Shown: piece after piece, positions 21,520 to 32,061 of the stretch
Numbering within the stretch: position 1 is the first letter of the stretch
Layout of the letters: each line of letters starts with the position of its first letter
From: Sphaerulina vaccinii
Lineage: Eukaryota; Ascomycota; Dothideomycetes; Mycosphaerellales; Mycosphaerellaceae
Length of the DNA stretch: 64,000 bases
Direction: 5' to 3'
NCBI GenBank assembly: GCA_022570795.1
Contig: JAKUDP010000006.1
Coordinates: 992,001-1,056,000 of the forward strand
Notes under the pieces: generated by a model
The model's database searches: none
The model's input: only the letters and a program-made list of their open reading frames with translations
What the model was told of the DNA's origin: nothing
Position numbers and translations under genes: made by a program

Positions 21520-22653
21520 ATGGCCGAACAAGAGTCGCACTGCCTGAGCGCAGACTCCCAAGCACATGCGCCTGGTGAGAAGACGGAGTCATCAAAGCTG
21601 CTCTCCTTACCTGCCGAGATCCGCAACGCAATCTGGGAAAATGTCGTTATCGAGCCTCACCTCCTGCACCGACAACATCACAAGGACTGCGACTTCTTCC
21701 CAGCCGATCATGCGGCATATGCGTTGCCCGCACTAGTTGCGCTTGCAAGTTATCGACCCCCGGGTGACAACACTCGACGCCACGAGCAGGAGACTCTGAT
21801 TGAAGCCAAAAAGAAGTGCCGTCGGCTTTGTATGCGTCGTCAAGGACTCGGCCTTCTGACCGCGAACAAGCAGACGGCAGATGAAGCAGGTTGCATATTT
21901 TGGCATAATGCGGACTTCTGCTTCATGCATATGACAGACTTCAGCGAGACGATGCGGAAGCTATCTGCAGAGACGAGATCTGCTCTGGACCTGATACAAT
22001 CAATTTCGATACAAGACGATGGCCAAGGTCTCCTGGAGCAACCACAGCGAGGTAATTTCATAAGCCAAGATTGGTCGCAAGCACTTCCGCTTCTACCTCA
22101 GCTTCGTCAACTTACGGTCTCGCCCACCGTACCATATCGTACTGGCTTTCTCGTCATTTGCGCCGGAAGACCTAGTCTTGAGAAGGTTGTCATCTCGTCA
22201 TTGACCGATGTCTCAGTCGATCCTTGGACAACATATCCTCCACCATCGAGACAAAGACATTTCTTCATGCACTTACGTCGGGAGTATAGCCTACCGCCTT
22301 GTCTGAAAGGCCTCTGTATCACCAAAACACCGCCTCAGAGTCGAGATAACTTATGTGGTGATTGCTGGGCGCAATGGGATTGTGTTACAAAGTGCTGGAG
22401 GGAAATGAACTATAGGGGCATCTCGGGCCTGCGCAGTGAGTCGCAACATCAAATGCATAGAGCATGTCAAGTCTGGGTGGTGGAGAACAAGCCAACATGT
22501 AACTCGCACGGTGTCTACAAGACATCCATTATGTTGAATAGAGCAGATGCCGAAGAAGTCTTCTTGCTTGGTCTTGGCGAAGGAGATAAGTGGGAGCGAG
22601 ACTTGCGTAGGGTGCACATCATGTTAGGCCTTGGAAATGGCGGTTCGTGGTGA
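21520..22653 (+). CDS. F-box-like fungal protein
   Basis: Single-exon, 377-residue protein. Residues about 27-45 carry the degenerate F-box-type opening LLSLPAEIRNAIWENVV common to large fungal families with an N-terminal LPxEIRxxIW motif. It is followed by a variable region with GLLTANKQTADEAGCIFWHN, which is the usual second landmark, where an earlier record of the folded domain ends. The remainder has no recognised domain but contains CGDCWAQWDCVTKCW, a possible metal-binding patch. Such proteins may recruit substrates to SCF-type ubiquitin ligases, but this degenerate class has not been shown to bind Skp1, so that role is inference. Confidence 0.7.
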   Translation: MAEQESHCLSADSQAHAPGEKTESSKLLSLPAEIRNAIWENVVIEPHLLHRQHHKDCDFFPADHAAYALPALVALASYRPPGDNTRRHEQETLIEAKKKCRRLCMRRQGLGLLTANKQTADEAGCIFWHNADFCFMHMTDFSETMRKLSAETRSALDLIQSISIQDDGQGLLEQPQRGNFISQDWSQALPLLPQLRQLTVSPTVPYRTGFLVICAGRPSLEKVVISSLTDVSVDPWTTYPPPSRQRHFFMHLRREYSLPPCLKGLCITKTPPQSRDNLCGDCWAQWDCVTKCWREMNYRGISGLRSESQHQMHRACQVWVVENKPTCNSHGVYKTSIMLNRADAEEVFLLGLGEGDKWERDLRRVHIMLGLGNGGSW

Positions 22654-22733
22654 GTAATCACACGTTGGAAGATTGTGCTCTCGATTTCGAAACTTGTCTG
22701 TCCAGGAGGCAATGCATGTCAAGACACTGTTGT

Positions 22734-23030
22734 TCAGAGCGACTTTGCGGCGTTTGCTCCCTGGCCGCGAGGACGAATAGAAGATAGCGACCAAGGTGTG
22801 ATCAACTCTTCTTCTTCATAGGTATTGCAGTTCCCAAAACCATGGTAATGGTCAACCACTCTCTTGCCTTGTCAAGCAGAATGTCAGTATCGCCAGCGGA
22901 AAGGGGTCTTACCCCAATGTGTTCTACACTTCTGTTTGCAGTTCTTCGCCGGATTGAACTTCTTGCCACAGTACTTGCATCGTTCTCTCCGTGTAGATGT
23001 TGATTTGGAGCTTTTCTGCTTGAGAGTCAT
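22734..23030 (-). CDS. Small Cys/His protein, probable zinc knuckle
   Basis: Tentative two-exon gene. Exon 1 starts at ATG 23030 and reads MTLKQKSSKSTSTRRERCKY, CGKKFNPAKNCKQKCRTHWG. The spacing Cys-x2-Cys, then Asn-x4-Cys-x2-His-x-Gly, is the pattern of short fungal proteins with a zinc-binding C..C..C..H module. A good donor (GTAAGA) interrupts the Trp-Gly end, and an AAG acceptor about 50 bp further continues the frame as KRVVDHYHGFGNCN to a stop at 22734. If the intron is wrong, the protein ends at 22884 with an unrelated short tail. Function unknown; confidence is limited by the small size. Confidence 0.4.
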
Positions 23031-23326
23031 TGTTTCTATGAGATGGAGGGAGGGAACAATCTGCCACATACAACACGCCAAGGCCATCACCTCAGCGCGA
23101 AAGTGGTGAGATGAAGTCAAAATGACTTCCGGGCTCGGAAGTTGCTTGCTACCACCATGCTTTTGTTGTCCGGCGGAGGTTTTGCATGCCATGAACGATG
23201 TCTGTCTTACACGAGCCTATGCGTAGGATACATCTCGTGATGGACCGAGACACAGCATAAGCAGCATTCTTCTGTATATGTGAACTTGTACCATCTTTCC
23301 AACTCTCTGCACGCCCACTCCCTCCG

Positions 23327-23641
23327 ATGGTCCACAAGATGACAGACTCAGTACTGTACTCGACCTCACCCGATGGTAGCATAGCCTACCTGACCTTGAA
23401 CCGTCCGAAGCAGTTCAATGCCATAGATCACACCATGCCCCAGCGAATCCGTGCCTCTGTACGCAGAGCCAACGCCAACCCAGAAGTTCGCTGTATAGTC
23501 CTCTCAGGTTCCGGGCAAGGCTTCTGTGGTGGCTACGACCTCGATATATACGTGGCAAACTTTGGTTCTAGGTGGGTCACAAAAGGAAGGATCTGGAGAT
23601 CTGGAGTACCATTCTACGTGTCTACGATATCCAAACCTTAG
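23327..23641 (+). pseudogene. Truncated enoyl-CoA hydratase/isomerase fragment
   Basis: The frame encodes the N-terminal part of a crotonase-fold protein: YLTLNRPKQFNAIDHTMPQR, then VRCIVLSGSGQGFCGGYDLD, where GSGxGFCGGxDL is the first oxyanion-hole region. After about residue 80 the similarity ends and the frame runs into unrelated sequence with a stop at 23641. I found no continuation of the fold (second oxyanion-hole glycines, catalytic glutamates) in any frame up to the next gene at 23780. Complete members have about 260-310 residues, so some two thirds is missing. It is best read as a degraded remnant; a chimeric short protein is possible but could not be an active hydratase. Confidence 0.75.
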
Positions 23642-23779
23642 CGAAAGGCAAATTTCTCTGGGTCCTGAGTCCACTCTGTGCTCTGAGATCGCCTCCTCGT
23701 GTGCACAGCTTTCAAGGAATCGGAGAGCATCGCTCGTCAATTGAGTGCTGATGGGGCCCTCTGCTGATACATGACTGAT

Positions 23780-24549
23780 TTATGCGACACCTCCGAACAT
23801 GCCCATGCGTAAGTTGCTGGCGCGTTTCTTACTGGCGAACTCCACCATAGCCTTGAGTGCGATCGTTAGATCAGCAGTGTCCAGATCACGGTAGACGTTG
23901 GACTCTGAGAACTTCGACATGCCAACAAACACAATTGGACCTCGCCAGAAGTCGCCAGACTCTCCGCTTGTCAATCTCGAGAGACAAGCATTAGTAGCTG
24001 AGCCGTCCAACTTGAATTCGTCCCTGTACCAAGCGTGTATGATGTGATCGAGATTCTGGCCGTTTCCCATGTTGCCCATGACGATTTCAGTTCTTGAGAT
24101 GCTGACAAGGCTTTCGCTGTGCTCGTGGTCGTGGTGTAGGAGACGACCGAGCTGGATATTCTCAGATTCTGTGACCGGACCGTATGTCGGAATGCCGAGA
24201 TCGTCTTCGAATTCGTCTTCTTCTTCGTGCCAGTATTGATCCGCCTTGTCATCGACGAGCTTTACAGGAACCAGACGAACTCCGGCCTGGCCGCATTGTC
24301 TCGAAGCATGATGGCGCGGCGATGGATCGTGGATGGCGGAATGGTGAAATCCTTGAACGAGGAGCACAAGATCTTGTGGATATGCCTGGTAGTCCGTCAG
24401 TAAAATGTCGCAGCTGGCAAAGGGCGATCAAGGTCTAACCAGTCACTGCGCTGGCACTCTTTGCTGCAGTATCTGATGTTCTTGCAGCCACTGCAGACCT
24501 CGGCTGCAGCTTTGATGCAGTTGCCGCATCCGAGATTGGACGTGCTCAT
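23780..24549 (-). CDS. MYND zinc-finger protein, one base short
   Basis: Exon 1 is 24549-24440 and exon 2 is 24385-23780, with a 54-nt intron (GTTAGA..CCAG). Exon 1 plus the start of exon 2 form a MYND finger: CGNCIKAAAEVCSGCKNIRYC, then CQRSDWHIHKILC, which has all seven Cys and the His. Exon 2 continues SFKDFTIPPSTIHRRAIM and NAARPEFVW, and then the frame closes at a stop. One base inserted near 24271 (a GG that should be GGG) lets it run on as VPVKLVDDKADQYW and into an acidic region ending at 23780. The full product would be about 238 residues. MYND fingers bind proline-rich peptides; the C-terminal domain is a conserved fungal module of unknown role. It probably codes for an intact protein if the base is a consensus error. 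Confidence 0.75.
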
Positions 24550-24911
24550 CGTTGGCAGTTTGGGCGTGTCCGGTTGGGGAGAAATGCGCTGATTGTTGAT
24601 GATTTGGAAGAGAATGTGTTCGAAGAAACTGTGTCCAGTCAGAGATTTGAGCTGGAGCAAACAAAACAGTTGCCGCCTAATCCGTTGTTTCACTTGACTT
24701 CACTTCACATCCTTTGACGTATAGTCGACAGACCAGACTCGTTGCATGCAACCAAACGTCGAAAATGCTCTCTGGAAGCTGGCCGGAGGACCATGGGCTC
24801 TGTCTGGGAACACAATAGCCTGGTATTGGAGAGTTGCAGGAGATGACTTCGCCCTTATGATCACTTTCCGACGTTTATTGAATGCCGCAAACCAGGCTAC
24901 GCTCTGCACTT
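24550..24911. other. Intergenic, MYND gene upstream region
   Basis: About 360 bp between the MYND gene start and the permease stop. No other feature was seen. Confidence 0.4.
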
Positions 24912-26856
24912 CTAGAAGACCCTATTCCACACCTTCTCCCACACGCTTTTTGGCGCATCGTCCACCCACAGGTGCTCCTGTCGATCAATCTCCGCCTTGC
25001 CACTCGTGAGATCCACTTCATAACTTCTTACAAACCTCGTCCGCTTCGCGATCTTCCACCCAACAATAAGTACCGCATAGATCGGAATGCCGATGTAGGC
25101 GATCACAAAGTCCTTCGTATTCCAGTTGCCTTTCGTGAACACAGCAAAGCCATTTCCAATTATGACGATCACAAAGAAGGTCAAGGAGGCATAAGCTGTA
25201 TAAGTGGTACCCACAGCACGAAAAGCCATCTCGCCACGATTGATGCCTTGGACTTGTGTTGCACGGTGAAATCGGATGTAAGCGGTGACTACAGTTGACC
25301 AGGTGAGAAGGGAGGCCAGGGCGGAGATGTTCGTGAGCCAGCTGAAGACGTTTGCAGATCCGGAAGAGACGCTCATGTAGGCGAGAAGGGAGAAGGAGGC
25401 TGTTGAAAGCACGCACCAGAGCGGGACGCCACTGTTTCAGAATTGTCAGTATCAGCGAAGGGGTGATGTTGAGAGAAGACAGAATCACCTCCGTGTGCAC
25501 CACAGCAGCACTCGTGGCGCCTGACCAAGTTGCGCCAGGGCATACAAGTACCGCGATCCGATGTAAACGCAAGCATTCCCAGCACTCGTCGCCGAAGTAA
25601 TGATAACAGCGTTAATGATTGAGGGCAGTGCAGAAATCCCAGCCCTCTGGATTCCAATCACCCAAGGACTCGCCTCAGTACCGGACTTTTCAGTCAACGC
25701 CGGGTCCGCATGTGGCACCAGAACGCCCACAGCAAGCGAACCGAGTGCGTAGAAGAACAGAATCCGCCAGAAAACTCTCCGAACAGCTTGAGGGATTGTT
25801 TTTCGAGGACTCTTTGATTCGCCAGCCGCGACTGCCACGTATTCCGAGCCGCCGTATGAGAACGCAGCGCCGATGAAGCCGGCGAATAAACCTGCGAAGC
25901 GTCCTGTGGCGCCGGTGCCGATGTATTCTGCCATTGCTGAATAGGGTGACTTCCAGTACCTAAAGCCCAAACGATCACCATTGGGACCGCCTCCGAGGTC
26001 TATGATGAATGCGAGGATCAGGAGACCGACCATTGTTATGATCTTGATGGAGGCAAATATGAACTCGGCTTCACCTGTAGGGCTTGTTAGGCTCGTCATG
26101 TGATAGCTTCTATTCACGTACCGTATATGCTCACGGCGAAGACGTTCAATGCCAGGATCACTACGATGAATATTGAGATCCAGACAGCCGGACTGATGGT
26201 ATCGTTCCAGTATGAGATTAGCGTGGCTGCGGCAGAGAACTCTGCTGCTGTAGTTATACCCATATTATACCAATTGTTCCCTAGCTGAGTCGTCAGAGCA
26301 GGAAGTCGTGATAAGCGTGATCGTATTGAGGTCCAGCGCTTGCGATAGCCCACATGCGTTCGGCCATACTTACATCCTACAGCAAACCCAACAGCTTCAT
26401 CAATATAGCGAGCACCCAGCTGCGGTATCGCACCAGGCAAAGGCAGCCAGGTGACCATTTCACCGAGACATTGCATCTGTTAGCATACATCAGTCTAGCA
26501 GCCATGACCCGCTGAGTATCATCCCATACCATGCCCCATATCGCACATCCAGTGATCACGTAGCCAAGAAAGGTACTCAAAGGTCCAGATTGAGCCAAAT
26601 GTCTACCAATCCCAAGGAAGAGGCCAGTCCCAATCGTGCCACCTATAGCGATGAACTGAACATGCCGCTCCTTCAAACCACGCTTGACATTGCGATATGG
26701 CGGGTGGCTGTCCTCGACATCTTCTGGTAGTGTTGGCTTTCGCAGCGGCCAGTCCAGTTCTATCGAGCTTGAGGCCGGGAGCTTCAGGTCTGCCGGGTCT
26801 GCGGGCATGTTCCATTTGTTGTCTAGCACTTCGACATCGCCTTTCATATGTGCCAT
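24912..26856 (-). CDS. Amino-acid permease (YAT/APC family)
   Basis: Five exons: 26856-26530, 26476-26374, 26280-26122, 26074-25489 and 25431-24912, giving 564 residues. All four introns carry GT..AG ends and keep frame. The cytoplasmic N-terminus ends in RNVKRGLKERHVQFIAIGGTIGTGLFLGIG, the hallmark first helix of fungal amino-acid permeases. Further landmarks are CLGEMVTWLP, GWNNWYN, GGPNGDRLGFRYWKSP, AFSYGGSEYVAVAAGE, SPRKTIPQAV and SGVPLWCV. About twelve membrane helices are present. These transporters import amino acids with protons across the plasma membrane; specificity cannot be told. The gene is divergent from the Nudix gene at 27392. It looks intact. Confidence 0.92.
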
Positions 26857-27391
26857 ACCTGCGGTTAGTCTTATATGTCGTCAAAAGAGGGTGTGATGGA
26901 CAAGTCGCGTGGTCGCGCTGCTCTATCTCAGATGCCGTGAACTGCCACTCTCTGTTCACGCACGGATATGCTTTCCGACCTGGTCATGTTATAAGAGACT
27001 CGGACCAATGTTATTACTGATCTCCGCACGACGAGGAGGGATAGCTCGCATCTTGACAGGCATGAGCTCGAATGCCATGGGCAGCTAAAGAGGCTGTCCG
27101 AACAACTTGAGATGTTGTGCCAGATGCCATCAAGTCAGGCTCGTGATGACGCGACATTGATGGAGGTAGATGAGGAAGTTGATGGTGGAGGAGAACAAGA
27201 AGAGCTGAAAACACGACGAGATCCTCTTCACGCGTGCTGAGCTATGAGTGGCTCGGAAATGTCCGACGCTAGCTGCTATCTGTCTTGGCGACGCCTGAGC
27301 CAGACCCAACCACGACACCCACCCAGACCCACGACATCAGCCAGACCGACTTTCACCTCCAGCCCGACCCACCTCTGAGCCAGACCCAAGC
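26857..27391. promoter_or_regulatory. Shared upstream region of permease and Nudix genes
   Basis: 535 bp between divergent starts. Near 27291-27390 there are short imperfect repeats around the words AGCCAGACC and CCCACCCAGACCCA, giving a pyrimidine/purine-skewed 5' leader before the Nudix ATG. No named element was identified. Confidence 0.4.
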
Positions 27392-28029
27392 ATGACATCC
27401 ACTGTAACCTGCACCGACGTGTATGGCAAGACACATATCACACCAGTATCTGAACTCCAATGGCGTCCGGCAGCCTACGGAATCGTGATCAAGGACAACA
27501 AAGTCCTGCTTCTACGACAATTCGGAGACACATATGACCTCCCAGGAGGTGGGTTGAATCTTGGTGAAGATCCCAAGGATGCCGTGATTCGTGAAGTCAA
27601 AGAAGAAACTGGGATTGATGTAGAAGAGCCTGTACCACTCGGCATAGAGTCTTCGCTCTTCAGGTCTAGTCACTCTGATAACAAGTCGTATCATAGTCTG
27701 CTGCTATACTACAGCTGCAGATATGCTGGTGGCGAGCCATCGAAATTGTATCTTGAAGAAGTCGAGAAGCAATATGTCGATGGCGCTGAGTGGGTACCGG
27801 TGGAGGGTGTCGACAGCATCAAGACCTCTAGTAAGCAAAGTAGTAGGCAGAAGGCATAGCCTCTTTGCAGTGTCTCACCAAGCTCGCATTTACTAAGACG
27901 TCGAGCTTGGGAACAGACACTAATGAGATAGCCTGTGTTTCTAGAGATACTTGCTAATCCTTCTACCTGCTACTCTTAGGTACAGTGGACTTCCGGAACT
28001 ACATCAAGAAAGCTCTCACTACCACATAA
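27392..28029 (+). CDS. Nudix hydrolase
   Basis: Two exons, 27392-27830 and 27980-28029, joined over a 149-nt intron (GTAAGC..TTAG), giving 162 residues. The Nudix box G-x5-E-x7-R-E-U-x-E-E-x-G-U is complete at residues 53-75 (GGLNLGE..REVKEETGI). Such enzymes cleave nucleoside diphosphates linked to another moiety, using Mg2+ held by the box glutamates. The short length and absence of extra domains suggest a housecleaning pyrophosphatase in the cytosol; the substrate is not predictable. The second exon adds only the last 16 residues (TVDFRNYIKKALTTT). If the intron is retained, the frame instead ends at 27859. Confidence 0.88.
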
Positions 28030-28202
28030 GTAGCTGAAATATACGCCAATTAGTGTGCTTGGCTGAAAGGTCATCTTCATCTGACTTAGCTCTGACTGAC
28101 AAGGTTGTGAAGTAGATATTACCAATACGTATATATGTCCCAAGCAGACCTCGACCAGCGAGCATCCACTTATAATCCTGTTATGCACCCAAATCCACCT
28201 CT

Positions 28203-29300
28203 TCAGCTGCCACTCCCAGCAGATCTCAAAGACTCACTATCCCTCTCAACAACAGTGCTCAAACTCGTCCTCTCCTCCGGCGGCGTAAAACTTCCATCCT
28301 TGAATCCATCCAATGTAACCTTCTCAACAGCACAACATGTCGCGAACCCAGCACATCTCAAATACCAGCAAGGTCCCAGCCAACTAAGTTCTATACAGTG
28401 TCCAGCACCTCTTAATATCCCGCTTTCCACTCTCGGCGAACTCAAGAAAGCTGAAGTGAAATCGCTAATTCGTTCCATGGAAGCATCCCATAGCAGGTCC
28501 ATATCTGCGAGAAAGTACATGACAGGAACGTTGATTTGTGCCGCCATGCTTCTCCAGTAACGAGGATAGTTACCTGGATGGTTGAAGTCCAAGGACTCGG
28601 ACGTAAGACCTGGACATGAGATTGCCTCGTGGGCTTTTATCGTTTCGATAGGTGAATGGCCGAGAGCAGAGTTGAGCATGAGTTTTGTCTTGTTTCCCAT
28701 GTTCCAGTGTTGGTATAAGGGTTCGCCATTCTCATCGAAAGGTCCTTCTCGCTTGATCGTATCGTCGTTGAGTTCCATCACTTGGCGTGTGCCCATGCCT
28801 GTCAGGATGAGACCTGCGAGAGGATAGGCACGTTCGGCGGGCGAGTCGGTGCATGATAACGAGGATGTGATCAATGCTACTGCTCCGCCGACGCCGTGGC
28901 CCATTAGGACGATGGAGGTGGCTCCAAGAGGTGGTCCGTATGCTCGCCATATCGTAGGTAATACTAGTCGATGAAGCCATAGCGCCTCGTTTTGTAGATG
29001 TGTGTCGGAGCCGCTGTTGCTGGTTCTGCCAAGTTCGGGAGTCTGCTTGTATCCTGGTCTGTTCAGCGCTATTACTGGGATCGTGAGCTGACTTGATATG
29101 TTTCGCATCGAGTAGTTCGCGTGCGCGTCAAAGTACTTTGCACTATAGCTTGATCCATGGAGGCATATTATAAGCGGTGTGCCTTTGCTTGATCGTTTGG
29201 TGTCCTCGAGCTTCAATGGAAACGACTTGAGACCGCTGACCAGGTCACCGTTGCCCACGTCAAAGACAAAGGGCTCCATGGCGTGCGGTTCTGGTGACAT
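28203..29300 (-). CDS. Alpha/beta-hydrolase-fold protein with altered nucleophile elbow
   Basis: Single-exon, 365-residue protein. The fold landmarks are LIICLHGSSYSAKYFD (oxyanion HG), ALNRPGYKQTP, the elbow MGHGVGGAVAL, LADMDLLWD as the acid strand and GAGHCIELS with the catalytic His. In active members the elbow reads G-x-S-x-G; here the Ser position is Gly (GGC codon at the centre of GHGVG), so the nucleophile is missing. A one-base change from AGC would explain it. There is no signal peptide. The protein may be a non-catalytic member, use another chemistry, or carry a sequence error. It is convergent with the Nudix gene. Confidence 0.8.
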   Translation of the reverse strand: MSPEPHAMEPFVFDVGNGDLVSGLKSFPLKLEDTKRSSKGTPLIICLHGSSYSAKYFDAHANYSMRNISSQLTIPVIALNRPGYKQTPELGRTSNSGSDTHLQNEALWLHRLVLPTIWRAYGPPLGATSIVLMGHGVGGAVALITSSLSCTDSPAERAYPLAGLILTGMGTRQVMELNDDTIKREGPFDENGEPLYQHWNMGNKTKLMLNSALGHSPIETIKAHEAISCPGLTSESLDFNHPGNYPRYWRSMAAQINVPVMYFLADMDLLWDASMERISDFTSAFLSSPRVESGILRGAGHCIELSWLGPCWYLRCAGFATCCAVEKVTLDGFKDGSFTPPEERTSLSTVVERDSESLRSAGSGS

Positions 29301-32061
29301 TGCTGTCGCTGTATATGAGAAGCGACGCTTCTGTCGTATGACGAAGGTGTTCTATTAGACTTTCTCAAGCTTGTCGTATTAATCCTGATTCGGCGGTAGT
29401 AACTGATTCCTGGTCTGCAATGAAAGAATTCCAATCGAATAGAGCTTGAGAATGGTAACAAACAAAGTGAAAGATGAGGTCCTGGAAGTATGAGAGTATG
29501 CTGGGAGTGTGCTTACCTAGAGTATAGTAAACCGTTCTGCTGGTGTCGAGGTCGGCCAAGGTCAGCAGTGCACTATTGCCGATCATAGTTGGGCTGTTAT
29601 ACCCACTATAGCATGCCTGCGCATGCCCAAGACCCAAGAAATGCCGATCACAGCCCTATGAATACTGTCGAAACACATCGCTTGATATGATAGCACACAT
29701 ACTATCATAGATTGACAGAATTTTCAAGGACATGACGCCACGGTCTGCTTAGCCTCATGCGCAACAATATCGATATCGAATGGAGTACTACGCAGCTCTC
29801 TGAAAGGCTTTGAGCTCTGGTCATCGAACATCTCTAATGTCACTGCGTGTGCGTGTAGATCTGACAGCTGTGATCGTAGGAATGCGGTGCTTGAGATCGA
29901 TCACGAGTCGCAGGCCGCAGACGCCGGCATTCATGCACGCGAAGCATGAAGAGCTTGCGCCACAGTGCAGTAGCTGCCACGAACGCACTTTCCGTTCTTG
30001 TCGTGGGATTGATATCTTCCCATACCAGCAGCTGCATGATTTCGATATCACATTGCAGGTGAGCAACGCAGCGGTATTCTGCCAGCAATGCAAGGCTACG
30101 CCTCGTCGTTCCTGTCGAACTGAGGCTCAGGACTTGTCTCCGCGTAACTTTTTGAGCTTTCTGTTGGGCTGCGACGGGCATCCTTCACAGCTGGGAGGTT
30201 CCGTCTTGGTAATTCGATATTGTCGACTAGTCGTCCTCACCAATAAAGGCAGCGATGTCCTCTCGACAGCGTAGGCAGGATATCGAGATGCCATAATTGC
30301 CATTGTCGCCATTGCATAAGCTCGTAAGGGAAGATGAAGTGGTTGTCCTTGTCCTCGATTACAGCACGAACGGCGACAGGGTCCACGGTCATTCGTCTGT
30401 CTCGGTTCCTGGCGATCCTGACCAGATGTCCAGATGTGCCTTTCCTGTTCCTGAAGTTCCTGGCAGCAGCTCCGACTTCACTTTTCGACTGTCAGCGACA
30501 GCATGCAATTGTCAGGCATTGCAATATGTGGTACGCCTGTGTACGAGAGTGTGAGCACATGATGATGAGTCCTGAGACCTCTCTGTGGTACGGCGGCCAC
30601 CACGAAGGCCTCGATTTCATCCGCGTACGCCTGCATTCGTAGCGTGCCTGAAGTCTCTAGGTTGTCCACCTCTCATAAGAGGTCTTCTAGCCGACATGAG
30701 CTCTCACGTCCGAAAGATGTTCAGGCTGTGTTGCGAGCGCGAGTGTTGCGAACACGAAGAAAGCGAGTGGACAGAGAAGTGTAATGTGCCGCGCCTGTTG
30801 TGAAACAGAGTCATGGATTGCACGGTGAAATCTCATGAACCTCGTCGAATACTAGCCGCCTAATTCGTACAGTGGTGCTAGCCGAAGTGGAACGCGTCTG
30901 TGCGTCCCGCACTACTCTCAAGTTCAATATCTTGCAATGGACTCTGAGACCCTCCTCTGAATGTATACCCTAGGCTTACTCGGAGCCATTTAGTATACGC
31001 CGACAGTTCCGGAAAGTTATAAGTGCGAGCGCGCTTGGAAGAGCAGCGACATATACCGTGCACGGACGCGTTCCACTTCGGCTAGCACCACTGTACAAGC
31101 CGAGATTAGCTTCGACATGGCCCGATTTCTCCATATTCAACGTCCACTATCGATTATCTTTGCTATCACACATCTTGGACACGGACTTGAGCGCAGACAG
31201 TCGCCACCATATGCAAGTGGGAGACAAGAGGGCGTGGCTGCAACGCATTGCCAACGCAGTCTTATCGCCAACTTTCCCGAAGCAGAAAGCATGAAAACCT
31301 TCTAGAAGCGTGCCACAGAACGTCTAGGCGCACAGTTCTCAACTTCTCCTAGCCGGGATGGGACACGCTAAGAATAACGTTTCTGCGGAGCGGAAAGCAT
31401 GTGATAGGACAGCCTTCAATCTCATGCACCGCCCTTCAATCCAGCACCAGCGCCATGTCTCTGCTTGAGTCTTTGAGGCTAGGTGCACATGCAAAAGCAG
31501 CATGGGAGGTGCAGTGGCCTCGCGGCGGAGGCAAATCAAGGAAATGTCCATTGGACAGAGCCAGAGAGAGAACGACGGCAGCTTCCTGAATCAGTCGATC
31601 AAGCGCATGGCTGTAAGCTCGAACTACACCCACGTCTACTGCAAACTCTACGTCGTAGCACTTCTTCGTTCACACACATGAAACCCGGCCAGTCCCTCTC
31701 TCCTCCTGGCACATCTTCCCACCACCATCACCGCTGTCACCACTCCCTGTCGCCCACGTACCTCTCACGAACACAGGCACAGGCACAGCAGAAGTAGCTA
31801 TACTTACACGACCCATTGGACTGGTACCTGGTCACCTCCTGATTCCCGGCAGTACACGTCTGCTCTGACAAGATCACCACGGTCAGCAAGCAAGCAACCT
31901 TTTCATCAACGTGGAAGTCCCTGCCCGGATCGACTTGGTATTCTGCTTCCGAGCAACGACAACACTTCAGCGCTTCTCCTGAACGATCTGCGATATCAGA
32001 ATACATCAACCTGAAGGTAAACGCTTCGATCAGCTCGAACGTCCATACACTACCGACGAAG
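29301..32061. other. Gene-poor 2.8-kb stretch
   Basis: No frame here reads as protein with confidence. The longest plus frame (29810-30274) contains CxxC-like pairs but has no recognisable family. The stretch contains the fold-back element described separately (30867-31096) and, toward its right end, the long leader of the gene starting at 32062. Confidence 0.5.
30867..31096. mobile_element. Fold-back element with 37-bp terminal inverted repeats (MITE-like)
   Basis: The 37 bases at 30867-30903 are the reverse complement of 31060-31096 except for one mismatch. The arms begin GTACAGTGGTGCTAGCC and enclose a 156-bp core, for a total of 230 bp. This is the layout of a miniature inverted-repeat element. 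I could not define a clear target-site duplication: flanks read TAATTC on the left and AAGCCG on the right. It encodes nothing convincing. It could alternatively be a palindromic structured RNA or a recent local inversion relic. Confidence 0.7.

Noticed and set aside
28135..28560. Plus-strand frame of 141 residues
   Set aside because: It is antisense to the alpha/beta hydrolase C-terminus, which carries the GAGHC motif in the other strand.
29810..30274. 154-residue plus frame with CxxC pairs
   Set aside because: No family resemblance, no splice support, and neighbouring frames are equally open; it was left as a gene-poor region.
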